Below, in pieces: positions 1 to 12,329 of a DNA stretch of 64,000 bases; within the stretch, counting starts at the first letter, position 1; each line of letters opens with the position of its first letter. This stretch comes from Haliotis asinina. Taxonomy: Eukaryota > Mollusca > Gastropoda > Lepetellida > Haliotidae. Under the pieces are notes generated by a model, which made no database searches, was not told the origin of the DNA, and was given only the letters and a program-made list of their open reading frames with translations. The stretch covers positions 59,347,504 through 59,411,503 of the forward strand of contig NC_090280.1 of NCBI RefSeq assembly GCF_037392515.1, written 5' to 3'. A program made the translations under genes and the position numbers.

Positions 1-1500
1 TAAACATTTGTATTAAGTTGGCCTTCACTCTAAATCCGTATCTGTGTACAACATGTTTATTTGTCTCCGCAAACTGTATAAACCCACACATTTGACGCCC
101 TGACCAACAATGTAGAAAGTTCACATATGGCTTTTGTGAAGCGTTGCATGAGAAAAGGAGATGTTATCTTCTGTCGTAAGTTCCATGATACTAAAATACT
201 CGTAGGTATGACTCGGCGTAAACGTCTGTGATGAATCTTTAGACAGAACTAATTGATTCCTTTGCATCTAAGAAACGTTAATGTCTGGAAGCATTATTCA
301 CTGATAATCGATATTGATTGTGAACCATTACAACGTCTGCGGAAGTATTGTTAATCAATTTACAGCAATGAAACTATCTTTTTACGAGTAAAGTGACAAT
401 GGCAGAGTATTGATATAAAGTATCTTATAATCTATAATAATTAGTGTACAAGAAGTAGCAAATAAGTATCCCTTTCAATTAGTTGACTGATGCAGTGTGA
501 ACATCAGGCTAACACATAGGATGAATAGCGGCACTTCACCAATATATTTAATAACAAAGCCATTTTACCAAGATTTGCAACATATCCAGACGTTGACAGT
601 TTCTGCGTGAAGTATAGTCATGGATTTACAGCAAGGATTCAACACAGACTTCTCTTTAAAATCCCTGATGGGACAAAAAATCCCAAGTACTAGAATCTGT
701 ACGTCAGCGAGCGAGATACGAATTTAGGTCACATTGGCAGTATTTCAACCGTATTGTGATTGAAACATTAATAATACATCTGTCAACGAAGGACAGTAAA
801 ACAAACTAGAATGTCACAGATATGGATATAAAACTAATAAGTAAATCTCTTGAACTACTGAAGATTATGCAATAGATAAACAGGCTCAAGATCACCAACA
901 AGTGAAGGTAGACCTCCACAGCAGGCACCAGGGAATTTTGTTTCCTGCATGGACCCTAGTTGGATTTACACCACCTTCACCCAGATGATTGCTATTGTAG
1001 ACAGATCTAGCGAAAGACATCCGTCAACAAAATATATAACACAAACGTTTGAAAACAATTCTATTTCTTGAAGAAAACAAGTTATTAAATGATAACTGAC
1101 ATGGTAAAAACGTCCTACAAAGTGTCATTTCTAAACATAATAATGTTCCATTTGGCCACTTTCTAAATTGCTTTTGGTACTGTGAAGTTTCCTTAACAGG
1201 TAAATCAGTCGTTTTAACTCATTCTTAAGTAACGTTCAGGGATCTGTCCTGAATAGGAAAAAAATCAGAATTCCATTTTCATCATAACAGACAATGCATA
1301 ATATTCTAGGCACACAAAATTTAAAATCTAAACTTATCAAACCTGTGTAGACACATAATTATTTAAACTCAGAGATTATTAACAAGTATCCAACATACAT
1401 GCACGTGCCACGTTCCGTGACGTCATTGGTTTCGTCCTTGAGACGTGCAGTACGCTGTTGCACATGCATTCCGGGAAAGAGAAACAAAGCAAATGAGGGC
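1..1500. other. Non-coding AT-rich stretch with one unnamed repeat
   Basis: No credible exon seen. Bases about 780-1100 resemble 34100-34380 and, more weakly, 16130-16400; the shared landmark is ATGGACCCTNNNTGGATTTACACCA (at 949-973) or close variants. I treat this as an unclassified interspersed repeat. Confidence 0.4.
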
Positions 1501-2720
1501 CACACAATATTGTCACTTTGGAAAGCTCAGTCCTTCCCCCTGTGATCGTTCAAGAATAAAACGGCTATTGAAACGCATAACATGCCAAGGTTAACGTCTG
1601 CACAACACCATGAGGTCACTGGAATGGTCTGTGGGAGAAAGTCAACAACAAGTGGCTTCACATTTCCACTGCCACCGGAACACCATTTCCTGAACTGCTG
1701 AGACGCTACCGGAAAACATATGACGTCATCAATCGGCCACGTTCTAGACGCCCACGTGTAACAACGCCAAGACAGGACAGATGGATAAGGGTGTCCTATC
1801 TTCGCCACAGGTTTCAGACTGCAGTGATGACTGCCCGGACCATCCCAGGACTTCGCTGTATTCACACCAACACAGTTCGACAACGTTTACGTCATCATGG
1901 GATCAGACCATGACGTCCCGCCATACGACCTATCCTGACACAACGTCATTGACAAGCTCGGCGAATGTCTGCAGACTCTCGTTTTGGTGGAGAAATGTTG
2001 TTTTTGCAGATGAGTCCAGGTTTAACATTTCCCATAGTGATAGACGTCTACGTGCCTATAGACGCGTGAGAGAACGTTGAGCACAGGAGCGTGTCTTGCA
2101 GAGGTGTCTTTGGTGGTGGTGGTGGTTCCATGATGATTTGGGGTGGAATAACAGCATGCCAAAGAACTCCTTTGGTCCTTGTTCAGGGCAACTTAACTAT
2201 TGTGGGCTACAGATTTTTCGACCTGTGGCAATTCCTTTTCTGCAACGTCATGACCCGGGGTTAACAGTCCAACAGTACAATGCCCGCCCTCATACGGCAA
2301 GGGTTGCTATGAATTTCTTGCAACACCACAATGTTGACCTACTGCCTTGGCCTGCAAATTTACCGGATCTCTCCCCGATAGAGTATGTATGGGACGAGAT
2401 GGATCGACGTCCACGCCGTCTTCCTCATTCGCCAGATAGCATACTTTGCCTTACAACAGAACTTGAGAGCATCTGGCATGACATCCAACAAGCCCTCCTT
2501 GCACGTTTGATAGGCTCTATGCGTCGTCGATGCACTGCTGTTCTCAATGCCGATGGTGGACGCACCCGTTATTGAGCTTGTGACATGGACGTTTGACCCC
2601 TGTCCCGCTTGTGGACTCATGACGTCATTGCGATTGACTCAATTGAAATTCTTCCGACATGTTATGGTCTCATGATCCCCCATTAAAGTGAATATGTACC
2701 TCTGACATTGTTACCGTGCT
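1500..2720 (+). mobile_element. Decayed Tc1-like DNA transposon
   Basis: The plus strand between about 1700 and 2575 translates, over several broken frames, into a Tc1-type transposase: the linker segment TTPRQDRWIRVSYLRHRFQ, the first catalytic Asp in FADESRFN, the second-Asp region reading QQYNARPHTAR (Tyr where the family has Asp), and PDLSPIEYVWDEM with the Glu. Stops and frameshifts are many, for example after RRVRER near 2080. The terminal inverted repeats could not be defined, so the ends given are approximate. Inactive. Confidence 0.8.
2096..2575 (+). pseudogene. Tc1-like transposase C-terminal fragment
   Basis: The longest open piece of the element covers the second and third catalytic regions: QYNARPHTARVAMNFLQ, then LPDLSPIEYVWDEMDRR and a C-terminus ending IGSMRRRCTAVLNADGG. 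The Asp normally in QQDNARPH is Tyr here, and the N-terminal DNA-binding part is in other frames upstream. No active enzyme is expected. Confidence 0.75.
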
Positions 2721-3375
2721 TATCAACTGGGATACTATTTTGACGATGCACACTTTCTTTATGTGGCTAGTACCGTTACAAATGAAGACCTTTTGTTCCA
2801 GGTTTCTTTCACTCCACTCACGGTCCTTTATTAATGTTCAAAACAAAACAGACATTGATCAGGGACAGTAACTGTAAATGCATAAAATCAAAACATGTCG
2901 TAATTGAGGGAAGTTACTCAGGGAAAGAAAAACATATTCCTGAAAACAATCTTTAATGAGTATCACTTAAGAGCTTACACAGTTTTTCATTGATAACACT
3001 ATGCATTAAGTCAAATATCACGAATCAAAGGCGTGGTTGTATAGAAATGTTATGCGCCACCGAATTCTTTTTTCAGTTCCTCTAAATGAATTACACGCAC
3101 CAACCCCTTCCCACCGAGAGCGCTGAGTTGAAACGAAAGGGCAAATACTCTTTAAAACAATTACCTTAAGACCATGCAAGACCGGTAAGATAACTTTATT
3201 AGTGTTTGAGAAAATGTTTCGCCATTGAGAACGCTACTCCGGTGTGTGTTTATTATGCATGTGTATTACTAACCATGGAACCATTTAGGGTCAGTGTGAA
3301 AATTGCATTTGCTCTACCTTAATTAGTGTTTGAGAAAATTTGTCAGTGAGAATGTTGATCCTATTTCTTTCTTTT
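2720..3375. other. No feature recognised
   Basis: AT-rich spacer without coding similarity. A degenerate first lectin exon for the orphan signal exon was looked for here on the minus strand and not found. Confidence 0.4.
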
Positions 3376-4135
3376 TATGTTTGTATATATACGGATAATC
3401 AAGATAGACAGAAAGTCATCAAAAAGACTTGACCACCAAAGACCATGGTTTCCAGGCAGTATTTACACAATCCCAGTCATTCTGGTTGATCTGGTTGAAA
3501 AATACCATGTAGTTGATATAAATATGAATACCAAACTACGTCCATGACATATATTGCATGCTGCATTTGAGCAAAACTAATTTTCGCTATTTGAAACAAA
3601 TGTTTCTTTCTGGAAATCAGTGAAATCGATGAATATTTTCATAAATCCAGGGGTACCATCAAATGGTATATTTTAGACAAGGTTTTCTTTTCTAATTCTC
3701 ACCTGTTCTCGTACGGCAGAAGAATAACGCCCCAAACAATACGGACACCAGTACTCTGCAGCCTGTATCCATGCTTCCTGTGGTGATATATATGTCTTGC
3801 TCAGTCACACTCCGAATCAATACGCCCCACTGATATTGATTCCAAAGGAGATCGATACTCCTCGGTAACTCGAGTTGCATCAATGACAAATGTAGTGTTG
3901 TTGAAAAGCATCCTGGCTTCGACTTCGTTTAGGCAGCCATCTTTTATTTGAAAATTCCGAAACATAACAGGACTGAAAAGTGGTTGGTGAGAGTCATCGT
4001 CCCTTTTTCCCATGTTTTAGTCAATGCAAAGCTCAATATGACTGCTTACCGCCTTATTGGACAATACAGAAAACATATACTTGATCTGTTGTATAAAAGT
4101 AGTTCAATCCCGCCATAAGTGTTGAAAACCAATGT
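3375..4135 (-). repeat. Segmental duplicate of the 5' region of gene A (copy 1)
   Basis: Aligns by eye to about 17200-18010, including intron 1 sequence, the signal-peptide exon and several hundred bases upstream. Shared landmarks include the TATATATC tract just before the ATG and the block around 3950-3980. Confidence 0.7.
3703..3772 (-). pseudogene. Orphan signal-peptide exon, paralogue of gene A exon 1
   Basis: Read on the minus strand, this 70-bp exon encodes MDTGCRVLVSVLFGALF and then FCRTRT, followed by the same donor (G then GTGAGA) as gene A exon 1, from which it differs at very few bases. The flanks are also duplicated: about 3375-4135 aligns by eye with about 17200-18010, covering the putative promoter and start of intron 1. 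No lectin or PAN exon of this copy is visible down to base 1. Either the remaining exons lie beyond the left edge behind a long intron (a decayed Tc1 sits between), or this is a partial gene duplicate. Whether it is dead cannot be decided here. Confidence 0.55.
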
Positions 4136-4554
4136 CTCCCACCTATGGAGAAGTCCCAGTATAATCTATATCTTGCAAAGAAGAAATTGAAGCAACATGG
4201 ATGTGGTGCCTGCTCACAACACCGGTTTTCGGAATACCTATGTAACGTAAGTTTTTGTTTATTTATTTTTAAAATTCTCGCTTTCATCGGACTATGAATG
4301 TGAGGTGAATTTCATCAGATCTATGTTAACATGTGTTGGAGCTTTCACTTTATACGCTTTTTAAAAAGTGCTTTCATCAGATTTAATTTTAAAACAAGTG
4401 GCTCACTCTATGTTGAAAACAAGTACATCATGTTATGTTAGAACGAATGTAGTTACTCAACTCATGTTTCTACATACAGAAATGTCACGTGTTTGACTCC
4501 CCTCGTGACCTGGTCGTGCAGGATCGGCGTCTTCATCCTTCCGGTGAGATGAAT

Positions 4555-4720
4555 ACAGTGGAAGCTGTCTAAACCGGCACTCACTGGGACTGAAGAAATA
4601 ATCCGGTTAAGAAGAGGTGCCAGATTGTAGAGCTGATAAGAAATGTACAAGCTGTGGATGGGACTGAGATTTTTACAACTTGTCGGATTGGACAGATGCC
4701 GGTTTTGACAGCGTCCACTC
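4555..4720. mobile_element. Small inverted-repeat element (MITE), copy 1
   Basis: Begins CAGTGGAAGCTGTC after a TA and ends with the approximate reverse complement (GACAGCGTCCACTC). Interior and ends match 41085-41260. TA flank and CAGTGG ends suggest a pogo/Tc1-mariner-type non-autonomous element; this is inference. Confidence 0.6.
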
Positions 4721-5570
4721 TCAATGTTCATCACTGAGATAACCCTTTCTATGTAATGCTTCCGTGTAGTTTCGACTGTGTTTTGTTTAGTATCTACGTT
4801 AACCTGAAAAGCCGTTACATGTATTCTCATAGGCACAGCGACAACACTGACGCGACATGATAACACCCAACCATCCACCACGAGAGGAGTGCCGGTTAGT
4901 GACGGTAAGTTCTATTGTATCTTTCTTTCATTCATCCTTGTACGATGTATCAGGTTAGCATTAACTAGGTTCACACCGTATAGGGTTTCAATGTATGTGT
5001 GTGTCGTGTGTTTGTAGATAGCGTTGGCTGTGGATGTTTCCAGTAAGCTCATTTGTATTTCATTGATAACCACACCAAACCCTACACTTCCTTGGGAGCA
5101 GGCAGAAAGGGCGGGGAACACTCGAGCTAATGGAGGTAGATATTGAATAGTATTGACGAATGCTAGATTGAAAACGGTTCCAGTATGTTATCACGGTTTA
5201 TAACGTTGACAATGGATCGAGGAAATCCATTTTCCCAGCAAAGATTGAAATTTCTTGTTTACTAGCTGCAACGGCGCACACTGTTTCACCATTCATTGTT
5301 TTCTTATATAATTTGACAGTTCAGATGGCCATGTGACAGCTAGGATAATGATCACTTTCAAATAAATCCACCAGCAAGCAACATCATAAGAAGTAAGAGG
5401 CACTAAATGGAAAACCAATAAATTGCCACATGACAAATTATGTCTGTCAAATGCTATGCTGTCTCCACCTCGGATTCGAGGTGTATCAAGAACTCTTCAC
5501 GTATAAGGAGGCTACAATGGAGATGAACAACTCTCTGCACCATGTCCCTGGAGAAGGATCCGTTCTGAAA
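4720..5570. other. No feature recognised
   Basis: Spacer with short open frames but no recognisable product or repeat, apart from a TGTGTGTCGTGTG-rich patch near 4995. Confidence 0.3.
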
Positions 5571-5885
5571 TGGTCTTCAGCAACTCATGCTTGTCAGTGT
5601 TGGCTGATCCATGTCATCGTATCCAAGATGGATGTTCGATCCGTGACGATCCAGATTACAACTGGTATTCAACAACCGTGTTTCTCGTACGAGGCGACTA
5701 ATAGGATGGGTGGTCAGGCTCGCTGACTAGGTTGACACACGTCATCGTATCCCACTTGTGCAGAACGTTGCGCATGGTTTTGATCACGGGCTGATCTGGT
5801 CCAGACTCGATTATTTACAAACCGCTGCCATTTAGCTGGAATATTGTTGAGTGTGGTGTTAGACAACAAACCAACCAAGCAAGCA
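5570..5885 (+). repeat. SINE-like repeat (family 1), diverged
   Basis: Reads CGAGGCGACTAATAGGATGG, GGTCAGGCTCGCTGAC, CCAGACTCGATTATTTAC and TAGCTGGAATATTG in the order of the family, ending GTGTTAGACAACAAACC in place of the usual CTCACTCAC tail. The head is rearranged. Confidence 0.65.
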
Positions 5886-7840
5886 ACTGGTGTCATCCCG
5901 ACATCTTTGCCATGATTTACAATACGAGCCTGGCGTTTAAACTATGATAAACTATGTTGAAGAACACTTTCTTTCCTCATAACTTCGAGGCTAAATTTAT
6001 CCATGTACACAAGTACACAATGTATACAAGGTTTCATCTACATGTATACAGATTTGTGGGACGCAGCGCACATCAAACAAGCCTAGAGAATAAACTTCAG
6101 GGGTACCATTTCACTTGGCAACGACGACATTGCTGCAGAGTCAGTTTTTCAGTGAGTGAAATTTCGGCAATACTGCGGCCATATAACGATTATGTTTATG
6201 AGGGATAGTAGACCTATGGGTTAATTTTGTTCCACTCTTGGTTTTTCCCTGTCCGAAAACTATTCACAATTTTCGTCATTTTTTTGTTGGAAACAAGATG
6301 GCAGCTTCCACAGCATTCTGCATTCGTTACTCGCACCTTTCCGTAAACTCCAAGAAGACTCGTGAGCCTCTCGATGCTTGTTATTGGCGGTAAACCAATC
6401 AGAGTACGCACAATGATTGCGGTGTTTTGATGAAAATAATCCCGAAAACTTGTATATTTTATTGCATTATTTGTTGGTTAAAAACATATGAAAAACATAC
6501 ATCACAGTAGTGACATTACAAAGCTTTAAATAAGGATTTGTTTACACAACGGTAATGGATCTATTTAAGTGCATTTCTGACGATCTTGCGGGCTTGTTTT
6601 GGAGATTGTAGAGCGCTTTTCAACATGCTTCGGAAATAGAGTTATAAGTAGCTGCGAGTTTCAAAATAATCTATCCATAATAAACAGCACAATATTTCAC
6701 ATTGGGTTTACATTTCATATCTCTAGGATTCTTTAGTTTCACATTACTGGGATGATTCACATTTTTTCAGCGTATTCTTTCTAAAATTCCACCAGGTGTA
6801 TTGCATTTTTTTAATCTCTGTTTTTGAGAGTTAATGCAGCTGAAAAACATTATTCAATGACACCAATGTCATCTGTGATTCTTAACTCTATTTAGAAGTA
6901 TACATTTGGTAATCTGAGGTGAACGGTTGGTAATAATTACCATGGAATACGTGTTCAATGATTATTTTTCTGCTTCATCTATCTGTATCAAAGAGGTTTA
7001 CTTACTTGATCCGAAGTACTGTAGACGATTTTTAAAGGCTCTTAGACGAAAATGACAGAATAAACAACATGCATGTTTTTATTTCATTTTATAATGATAC
7101 GTTTTCATTTTAACACATATTGTTAAATATGATTGTGTCGAATCTTGCTGTGACGAAGTAATGGTTGTGTCGATGTACACGTTTTTCCGTGGGTCGTTAA
7201 ACAAAATCCCAGTTTTGAAACACCAGGGAAAAGTTTGGACAAAACGTATGTATTGACTCAAAGATGTTTGACTATTACTTGAAATAAATGTAATCATGTT
7301 GTAAAAACTCTACCATCTTTCTTTTCTTTTCTTTCCATTTTTCTTTCTCTGGGTGTATTCTCTTTTGACCGCGGTATCCGACATCTGGCTGGAGAGATTG
7401 GGTGAGTTAAAGTTTCTCGTCACATCGGTAGTGTTTCAGCCATGTAATTTTCTTTCTATATTCATGTCACATAAACTGAGACTATAAACCATGTAGACAA
7501 ACTTCATATTAAATTTATCTTAACGACAATCGCCAATATGTATGCATGTCAAAGTTATCGACTTGACGAGTAGACAGACAGACAGATAGACAGACAAAAC
7601 AGACGATATTGTGATATGTGTGATGCCTGAGACTCACTAGCGTGTGTCGTACAGTGTGTTACGGTTAATAATTTGCCGTTAGAAAAGGTATAAGAAATCC
7701 CCCTGAACCAGCAAAATATAACACCGACAAGTCTAAAATATTCAATAATATATTGAGCAAAGAGCAAGTTACAATACAGATTTCTAATACAGGTATGGGA
7801 AAGAAATGATACTACGAGAACCGTACACGTATTTTAGTGG
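5886..7840. other. Mostly unassigned AT-rich spacer
   Basis: No certain gene. A possible first exon or promoter is noted at about 6290-6400 (see findings). A short CAGA/GACA microsatellite lies at 7566-7600 and CT-rich tracts near 7320. Confidence 0.3.
6293..6391 (+). other. Possible first exon with AAGATGGC start context (speculative)
   Basis: From ACAAGATGGCAGCTTCCACA a 31-codon frame reads MAASTAFCIRYSHLSVNSKK and ends CYWR directly before GGTAAAC, which could be a splice donor. The N-terminus is basic and free of acids at first, as in mitochondrial presequences. ATTGGCGG and CCAATCAG lie just downstream, so an antisense promoter is equally possible. No family recognised. Confidence 0.15.
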
Positions 7841-9046
7841 ACAATGACAGTGCCTGTAGCACCCACGAGACTGGCGGACACCAAGAGGCTAGCCGCAAAG
7901 CACCCAGATCCAGTACCGTACAGGACGGCCCTAGGAGGTCGGGGGAAAAGACAGGGGTACGGCCGGGCCCCAGCCAAAGCAACCCACGTCAATAAAGGTG
8001 AATGATTCAGATGTTCGTTCATAATGTGGAACGTGTCTAGTCTATTTAATAAATTACATGACCATGATGTTACGACCTTTCTTAAAGGATATGACAACTA
8101 TTCATGTGTCATCGTTTCATTTATATAAGTATTATCATATCCCAGGTGTACGACTGTAAATCAGGCAGACTATCTGGAGGTACCCTGTTATGTGTCAAAG
8201 AATGTTACCAGTCATTTGTCAAACACAATAGAAAAGGAATATATGCAATATTTGTTCTATTTGACAAAAGTATGGTTTCCACTGTAAGGAATGTTTATAT
8301 TTGTGTACAAACAACCAGAAGGATCAAACTGGTATTATTCTCGTATCTGTTCCTAAAATGACATCGATATTCTTTTTGTTAAAAATTCTGCAAATGTTGC
8401 GTTCCGTGATGTTCTGGTGGGTGATTTAACTGGCAAACAAGCAGATTTTAGCAAAAATGGTTTTAAATACACATCGGATGATTGAGATGATTTAAATGAC
8501 CTTATAAACGATTGATTCTCTTCTACACGAATACCTTGCAATACTCACATAAACCCATTTGGAAAATGTCTTTTAGAAATGTATGGTCTCTTAGCATTCA
8601 CATTGTAAATGGAAGATATGGTTCAGTCAAGGGTAAAGGTGATTATACATTTTTAAGTCATGCAAGGTGCAGTGTGATTGACTATGTCATCTGGGGAGCT
8701 ACAGTATTTAATCAGATATCAAAAATTTATACTGTCTGCCCTTTTGAATCTCAACATCTTTGAACAACATCGTTTTCTTTATTGTCAAAACATGGCGAAC
8801 AACTATTTACAAATGAAGTGCCTTCAAATACACATATTGTTAAGTACATCACGAAACCCGAAAAGGGAGGAGAATTTGCTTCAAATCGTTTGAATTTTTC
8901 GAGCGAGTTTGAGAATGCAACAGAACTAATGTGTTCTGATTGTGAGCTTGATGTACAAAAGTTTCATAATGCAATGGTCGACTCAGCGGAGCGCATCAAG
9001 CCAGTGGATTGGCAAGGTAACCAATGATGGATCGTTCAGGTTATAA
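7840..9046 (+). mobile_element. LINE fragment A: 5' region and apurinic endonuclease domain
   Basis: Plus-strand pieces, in broken frames, resemble the N-terminal endonuclease of a non-LTR retrotransposon: a GC-rich leader (7850-8000), then MWNVSSLFNKLHDHDV near 8027, YAIFVLFDKSMVSTVRN near 8245, a region near 8605 like the family's NGRHG, and DYVIWGA and CPFES near 8680-8750. The last part (to about 9027) is the linker toward the reverse transcriptase, with FSSEFENATELMCSDCELDV. Stops and frameshifts interrupt it. The element breaks off at a run of 22 G. Confidence 0.7.
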
Positions 9047-9068
9047 GGGGGGGGGGGGGGGGGGGGGG
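9047..9068 (+). repeat. Homopolymer of 22 G
   Basis: An uninterrupted G run lies exactly between two LINE fragments. It may form a quadruplex, or mark a junction or an assembly or sequencing problem. Confidence 0.9.
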
Positions 9069-10480
9069 TGGTTATTGAGCATCTTGTGGAAGATCTGCCA
9101 TACACCTATATTGGAATGCAAGTTAGAGACAAGCTCCAGAATGCCCAAATTCAAGATAAACTTTGGGCCGAGTATAAATCTCGTTTGAAGAAAATCTGGA
9201 GTTCAGAGCTAAATGCTCTAAACAAGGTCAAAGCCACCAATACCTTTGCTGTGCCAGTCCTCTCCTATTCCTTTTCAGTAGTTGATTGGACGAAACAAGA
9301 CATGCAGAGTCTTGACCGCCTGACCAAAAGGATCACGTCTGATAATAGAGCACACCACCCTCGTTCCTCTCTTAATCGTTTATAAATGCCAATCACTTCA
9401 GGAGGTCGGGGTTTGATTAATGTGGAGGTTCTTCATGACAATTCTATTGTGTACTTTTGCACATATGTATTTAACGGATGACACTCTGGTGATGCATTTC
9501 AAGTCTCACAATTCCACAACTATTTTAAGCGTGCCAAGATTGTTGGACACAATCTGAAATTTGAAATTGATTTTGTTGATGGCGATGTAGTGCTGGGCGG
9601 TACAGCGATGGGAGTAAACCACGTGAAGCCCTTGACCAACTCTGCCCAGAGTCGGTCCTTTGTGGAGAAACTGTCTGAGAAGCCATTGCATCGTGTGTAC
9701 ATGCAGTGTGTGGAACAGAACAGCAATCCAACCGACTCCTTCGCCTAGATGTCGGCTGGTCTCAAATGTGAAACTGAGGACTTCCTTTTTGCTGCTAAGG
9801 ACCAGTCACTTCCCACTCGCAATCGCCAGAATGCGATTCGTAAAGAAAATATCAATATGAAATGTCGTCTCTGCAATGAATGTACAGAGACTGTCCAGCA
9901 CCTTGTCAGTGGATGCCCTTCCTTAGCAAACAGCATATCTTAAAAGACATGATGACATGGCTCGCTGCTTTTACTATCGTCTCCACCATGCCTGTGACTT
10001 TGACCCCGAGGTCCACCCACGTTACAACCCTGAACATGTCCAATGATGCTTTTAAACATCTCTGGAATAGGCCAATATATAACCTGAGACGAATTCTTGC
10101 CAACAAACCTGATCTTGTCCCTTTTGACATCAGTGTGATCGGCATGATTCAGGAAAAGCATGATAAATATGCCGACCTCGCCTTTCAAATGTCTCGCTTG
10201 CATCCCAAGTACACTGTCGTCAGGCTCCCATTGTTCTCAGTGCCCTTGGTTTGGTACCTCCTGATCTCTTTTCGCAGATCAGGAGAGTGTCCGGGTTCTC
10301 CACCGGGAGCACAGTCCTTCTGACAATCTGGGTAATGCAGAAGGCTGCAGTGTTGGGGAGCCTCCATATTCTCCGGAAAGTTTTGGTGGGTTCGACTAGG
10401 CAGTGTTTCCTTGGAGAAGTCCCATTCGCTATCTGGGCTGTGTGTAGAGGGGCGAGGGCCCTGAGCTGATGATGAGCCTT
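9069..10480 (+). mobile_element. LINE fragment B: reverse transcriptase 3' part with zinc-knuckle-like C-terminus
   Basis: Plus-strand frames show the end of a LINE polyprotein: IWSSELNALNKVKATNTFAV, LSYSFSVVDWTKQDMQSLDR, RAHHPRSSLNRLYMP, SGGRGLINVEVLHD, later CRLCNECTETVQHLVSGCP (a CxxC-H-C pattern), and a terminal GFSTGSTVLLTI with LGSLHILRKVLV. I recall the same architecture in LINEs of molluscs and cnidarians but cannot name the clade. Several stops and frameshifts are present; the catalytic reverse transcriptase core is missing upstream. Confidence 0.75.
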
Positions 10481-10499
10481 ACCGGTCTGACTGCCAGGA

Positions 10500-11465
10500 T
10501 CACCCAAACCCTTTCTGCTGCATATCTATCTTAATCTGTAAAACATTAATAACATAATTATGATTATAATATAATAATAATACACGGTATAATAACATAT
10601 GGATAATGTAGTAATATAGTATAGAATATTTTGTACAATGTAGCATAATAATATATATAATATATGGTATAATAATAATATCTAGCTAATAAACATCAGC
10701 GATGTCATTACCTCAATAGACTTAGAAAGCATAAGGACACGCCATCTCGAGATTTATATATTGTAGAGATTCAAAATGTAAGTTTTAAAATTTTAAAATA
10801 TGAGTGAGCCCTCAGACTCAGTTACTAATTAATTAGTTACTCAGCAATTATTTTGGCTGAAGCTAAAGTACATCTCATGTGCACGTAAAATTGCACATAA
10901 CATTACAGTAAAGACTACTTTAAGAATGTCTTTCACTGGGACTCCAACGTGCCTTTCTGGACTCCGTAGAAGACAGTAACAACATTTCTGTATCTTAAAG
11001 TCAGCACAGAACATGACCATTCATGACCAACTGGTGTTGGAAGGATTTCATTTTGACGCAGGAACATAAGAACTACTTCAAACAGGAATGATAACTCTAT
11101 TCCTTGATACAACAAAAGAAAAACAAAATAGTTAAAGGCATATTTTGAAGTAGTTAATATTATTACCAGATGTTCACTTTATGTTTCCAGTTATATTTCT
11201 GACTAGGGTTTTGATAATGACTAATGAGGTTTGTTTCATTAAATATGCAAATGACTTTTTTTTAGAAAAAACAGCTACATTAAATCTCAAAGTGGAAACT
11301 CAAAATGAATATTTCTCAAACTGAACATTTGCGTAACCTTACTGTCATATCCTATGTGGAAGTTTAAATGAATTCTCAGTAAAGATATGAATAACCCAAA
11401 AACAGTTCAGACTATATCGATCACCACAGACAATATATTTGTTCTTCAATCAGTAATTTGTTGAC
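10500..11465. other. AT-rich spacer with TAATA-rich microsatellite
   Basis: 10530-10690 is a degenerate TAATA/ATATA run. The rest, to 11465, has no recognisable gene. It may be the 3' tail area of LINE fragment B. Confidence 0.4.
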
Positions 11466-11469
11466 AGGG

Positions 11470-12230
11470 ATCTAAAAAAAGGTGGCAAACTGTATGCTTG
11501 TTTTATAGATTTTACCAAAGCATTTGACTCAGTACAGAGACACAAATTCTGCTATGCCTTTAATAAACACGGTCTGCATTCAAAAACCTTAAACGCATTT
11601 ATGAAAATGATAAAGTCTGTGTTCACACAAATGACTATGTTCTTACAGATGTGTTTGGTTGTCATGTTGGTGTGAGGCAATGTTCTAAGCCCTTTCCTAC
11701 TTTTTCTATCAACGGATTAGTGTCTGAGATTATAACCGTTCATGTTCCACCGGTGTCCAATTACACCCAGATCTTACTGAAAGGTTTATTTTGATGTTTT
11801 TTTCTCTCAGAATCAGCAAATTTATATTTTAGAAACCTACTACTTTAAATGGACCTTAAATGTTAACCTTGATCAAACTAAAATGATTCTTAAAAAATGA
11901 TCTAAACTGTCAAAATAAAATACTGGGGGTATAAATCAACTATACTTGAAGCTGTTACATCCTAACAGTATCTTGACGTATCATTTAACAGAACTCTAAT
12001 TTGGTCCCTCTCTGCCGAAAACATTTCAGTTAAGGCAAAGAAAGCTTTAGTGTGTATTACAAAATGCTTTTGTAGCTTTAAAAACGTGTCTGTTATGTGA
12101 TATCGACTTTAAAACATTCGACTGTAAGATATTACCTATACTATTGCATGGGTTAGAATGCTTTGAAAGGATATTATTGTATGCATGGGGCACACACATC
12201 AAATGAAACACCAAGAAAAAGCAGCGTTAG
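11470..12230 (+). mobile_element. LINE fragment: reverse transcriptase core and thumb
   Basis: Starts with KGGKLYACFIDFTKAFDSV, the catalytic motif A of non-LTR reverse transcriptases, then HKFCYAFNKHGLHSKTLNAF. Further on are a degenerate GVRQG region near 11668, TYYFKWTLNVNLDQTKMI near 11830 and thumb sequence with AKKALVCITKCF. Frames shift several times. It could be the displaced continuation of fragment A, which ends before this region and has the same strand, but fragment B lies between. Confidence 0.7.
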
Positions 12231-12329
12231 ACTTAGTCAACGTTCATCATGGTCGCCGCGTGCATTTGTTTCACGGTTCCAACTACAGCGCTGACCCCTT
12301 TTGTAATACATACCAATAATAGCGACTTA

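Noticed and set aside
1527-1883. Minus-strand open frame of 118 residues
   Set aside because: Antisense shadow of the decayed Tc1 element.
3692-3889. Longer upstream start for the signal exon (MSLMQLELPR...)
   Set aside because: In frame, but it would place 42 polar residues before the hydrophobic core; the inner ATG gives a proper signal peptide.
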